Source: Oxalobacteraceae bacterium (lineage in GTDB: Bacteria > Pseudomonadota > Gammaproteobacteria > Burkholderiales > Burkholderiaceae_D). Taken from it: a stretch of DNA of 36,532 bases. The stretch covers positions 1 to 36,532 of the forward strand of contig CANHZI010000025.1 of the NCBI GenBank assembly GCA_947464955.1, given 5' to 3'. The translations under genes and the position numbers were made by a program. The stretch's first letter is position 1. Each line of letters opens with the position of its first letter. Shown here in pieces: positions 34,581 to 36,532 of this stretch. Below the pieces are notes generated by a model. That model had not been told where the DNA came from. It worked only from the letters and a program-made list of their open reading frames with translations, and ran no database searches.

Positions 34581-36113
34581 ATGCGTCTAAGACTCTGTGT
34601 CATCGCTATTAGTTCAGTATTGACGGTTTTTTCAAACCCAATAGCACACGCACGAGTTGATGATGGCGATATTCTGAAGCTCAGCAAAGTCCTGACCAGC
34701 CCTGAAGCCAACAAGCTGAATGTCGACGCAAAGTTAGACGGTACTGATCAATTGACCGAAACTCCACTCGATATTATTGAAGTCGATTTATGGAGTCGCT
34801 TACGCAACGGATATGCGATTCCTAATCTTGAGAACAAACTGGTTAACCATCAGACTGAGTGGTACAGCTCGCGTGTAGATTACCTCTTACGAACCATTCA
34901 ACGCGGTTCAAAATATTTATATCATGTTGTCGATGCCCTTGAAAAAAGAGGCATGCCAACAGACTTAGCCTTGCTTCCATTTATTGAATCTGCATTCAAC
35001 CCAAATGCAGTATCAAGCGCAAAGGCATCTGGTATGTGGCAATTCATGCCTGCCACAGGACGCGACTTCAATTTGAAGCAAAGTATGTTCAAAGATGATC
35101 GCCGGGGTGTCCTAGGCTCAACTGAGGCAGCGCTCGATTATCTGCAACGCTTATACAATATGTTTGGCGATTGGCAGCTCGCCCTCGCCGCCTACAATTG
35201 GGGCGAAGGATCAGTACAGAGAGCCATCAAGAAACAACAAGCACTCGGCCTGCCTATCGATTTCGATAGCCTCTCTGCGCGTATGCCAGCGGAAACCAAG
35301 AATTACGTTCCGAAGCTGCAGGCGGTAAAGAACATTATTGGTCACCCAGAACAATTCGGATTAAATCTACCTCCACTCGACAATTCTCCTTACTTCACAA
35401 GTGTAAAGAAAGAAAAGGACATCGATGTTGAGTTGGCAGCCCGTCTCGCAGATATTCCGATCAGTGAATTTAAGGCCTTAAACCCTCAATTTAATCGCCC
35501 GATCATCACCGGTGGCAACAACACTTCTATCTTGTTGCCAGTCGAAAAAGCGAGCGTATTTGAAGATAATTTCGCCAATTGGAAAGGGCCGTACTCATCT
35601 TGGACTACTCTGAACGTGAATAAGTCAGAGAAAGTTGAAAGCCTGGCGACGAGATTCGGCTATCGACCTGACTTAGTACGTGAAGTGAACTCAATTCCAG
35701 CAAAAACGGTGGTGCGCGCTGGCTCGACGATTCTGGTACCCAAGTCCAGCATTTCGACGGAAGAAGATATTCCTGCGCATATTGCTGAACAAGCGCAACT
35801 GAACATCGATAAAGCGGGGAATGGAACGCGAAAAATCTTAGTCAAAGCGGGCCGCAAAGACAGCTTAGCTTCGCTTGCAAAAAGATACAAAGTAAGCGTC
35901 GCTGATATCAAGTCTTGGAATCAATTACGTAGAGATCAGCTTAATGTAGGGCAAAGATTAGAATTACATATCGCCGTCAATAACAAAAGGACAGAGACTA
36001 AGTCGAAACTTGCCGCATCATCCTCCAAACAAAAGCATGCGCAGCGCACTGGCTCAAAAGCAGTTCACAAAACTTCTATCGTACGCAATCATAAAAAATC
36101 AAAGCAAGCTTAA
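34581..36113 (+). CDS. mltD: LysM-containing membrane-bound lytic transglycosylase D (MltD-like)
   Basis: A 510-residue exported peptidoglycan lytic transglycosylase. It has a signal peptide (cleavage near IAHA, residue 24) without a lipobox, so it may be soluble or held through LysM. The SLT domain has LLPFIESAFNP with catalytic E136, SSAKASGMWQFMPATGRDFN and LALAAYNWGEGSVQRA. Two LysM repeats follow, about residues 345-388 (LNVNKSEKVESLATRFGY) and 418-463 (VKAGRKDSLASLAKRYKVS). It ends in a Lys/Arg/Ser-rich tail of about 40 residues that could bind nucleic acid or wall polymers. The ATG lacks a visible Shine-Dalgarno. Confidence 0.93.
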   Translation: MRLRLCVIAISSVLTVFSNPIAHARVDDGDILKLSKVLTSPEANKLNVDAKLDGTDQLTETPLDIIEVDLWSRLRNGYAIPNLENKLVNHQTEWYSSRVDYLLRTIQRGSKYLYHVVDALEKRGMPTDLALLPFIESAFNPNAVSSAKASGMWQFMPATGRDFNLKQSMFKDDRRGVLGSTEAALDYLQRLYNMFGDWQLALAAYNWGEGSVQRAIKKQQALGLPIDFDSLSARMPAETKNYVPKLQAVKNIIGHPEQFGLNLPPLDNSPYFTSVKKEKDIDVELAARLADIPISEFKALNPQFNRPIITGGNNTSILLPVEKASVFEDNFANWKGPYSSWTTLNVNKSEKVESLATRFGYRPDLVREVNSIPAKTVVRAGSTILVPKSSISTEEDIPAHIAEQAQLNIDKAGNGTRKILVKAGRKDSLASLAKRYKVSVADIKSWNQLRRDQLNVGQRLELHIAVNNKRTETKSKLAASSSKQKHAQRTGSKAVHKTSIVRNHKKSKQA

Positions 36114-36162
36114 TTGCGGAACTATGGAAGTAGCTCCGCGGTTTTCAAGCGCTAGACGGCAT

Positions 36163-36194
36163 AAAAAAAGGCAGCTTTCGCTGCCTTTTTCATT
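36163..36194. terminator. bidirectional intrinsic terminator between mltD and the TPR gene
   Basis: AAAAAGGCAGC (36165-36175), loop TTTC, GCTGCCTTTTT (36180-36190), with A and T runs on both sides. It lies 50 bases after the mltD stop and 17 bases from the stop of the convergent TPR gene. Confidence 0.9.
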
Positions 36195-36207
36195 TTAAGC
36201 CAATTGA

Positions 36208-36532
36208 TTATTTAGCTTGATTAGCGTAGATCGTCCAATAACGAGCGAGATCAGCTGTGCCATCTTTACCCTGCACTGTTTTCAGAATCTTCAAAGCATT
36301 TGCTTTTTTGCCGGCCATTAAATATGCCATGCCCAAATGTAACTTCGCATCTTCTTCATACTTCAAACTATCTTTCTTAATGCCTTTTTCCATCATGGCA
36401 ATACCTTTATCGTACTCACCACTCGTGACATAAGAAAAACCGATAGAAACTAAAGCTGTACCATCAGGAGCTGCTTCAGCAGCGGCTTCGTTAGCAGCTG
36501 CTGCTGCCTTTGCTTCTGTTTGTTTCTTAGTC
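36208..36532 (-). CDS. C-terminal part of a tetratricopeptide-repeat protein (partial)
   Basis: The frame is open through the right window edge; the short frame starting at the ATG at 36396 is internal. About 107 residues are visible. They begin with a Lys/Ala/Glu-rich linker (KKQTEAKAAAAANEAAAEA), followed by TPR-like helices: TALVSIGFSYVTSGEYDKGI, EDAKLHLGMAYLMAGKKANA and DGTADLARYWTIYANQAK at the end. TPR proteins mediate protein contacts; the N-terminus that would define this one is outside the window. A strong terminator follows. Confidence 0.75.
   Translation of the reverse strand, partial: TKKQTEAKAAAAANEAAAEAAPDGTALVSIGFSYVTSGEYDKGIAMMEKGIKKDSLKYEEDAKLHLGMAYLMAGKKANALKILKTVQGKDGTADLARYWTIYANQAK

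Noticed and set aside
34561-34581. Leaderless mltD transcript
   Set aside because: TAAATA/TAATAT next to the ATG looks like a -10, but the implied start would fall inside the gene and there is no -35.

Overview
The window is a stretch of ordinary chromosome from a betaproteobacterium, most likely Burkholderiales and probably an Oxalobacteraceae/Undibacterium-like organism. This is inferred from protein character and gene order: ispH-fkpB next to radC-rpmB-rpmG, purN near an rsmB-type gene, and exbB-exbD-lpxK-Trm112-kdsB-adk facing a divergent xseA-sodB. Coding density is high. I see no tRNA, rRNA, CRISPR array, insertion sequence or prophage gene. The window holds 35 supportable protein genes, of which the first and last are cut by the window edges.

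Layout. 1-3.4 kb: end of a YcaQ/AlkZ-type DNA glycosylase, the isoprenoid enzyme ispH with the prolyl isomerase fkpB (both minus), then radC and the ribosomal protein pair rpmB-rpmG (plus) with a clear promoter and terminator. 3.4-11.3 kb: a long minus-strand run with a fatty acid desaturase, an MscS-type channel, an RsmB-type rRNA methyltransferase, purN, a barstar-like inhibitor, a secreted barnase/RNase Sa-like ribonuclease, a patatin-like phospholipase and a short-chain dehydrogenase. 11.4-18.1 kb: the K+-independent proton-pumping pyrophosphatase hppA, adk, the Kdo/lipid A genes kdsB and lpxK with a small Trm112-like protein, and exbD-exbB, all minus.

18.1-19.1 kb is a gene-free region of about 1 kb. 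It carries four copies of a spaced module of DnaA-box-like sequences, with a very AT-rich stretch on its right side. This is the most unusual non-coding structure in the window. It resembles a DnaA-binding cluster (datA-like or origin-like), although no dnaA, dnaN or gyrB gene is in view.

19.1-36.5 kb: xseA, iron superoxide dismutase sodB and an exported M28 peptidase (plus); a two-gene ABC exporter and a DUF808 membrane protein (minus); a large exported S9 peptidase with a long charged helical insertion (plus); a lipoprotein that looks like a DUF2799 protein expanded by about six internal repeats (minus); an MsbA-related ABC exporter and a VOC protein (plus); an exported YtcJ-type amidohydrolase (minus); a LysM-containing MltD-type lytic transglycosylase (plus); and the C-terminus of a TPR protein (minus). 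The recurring theme is envelope biology: lipid A/Kdo synthesis, ExbBD energisation, membrane lipid desaturation and phospholipase, exporters, exported hydrolases and peptidoglycan remodelling. Several gene starts were moved from the longest open frame to an internal start with a better Shine-Dalgarno; each case is explained in its entry.
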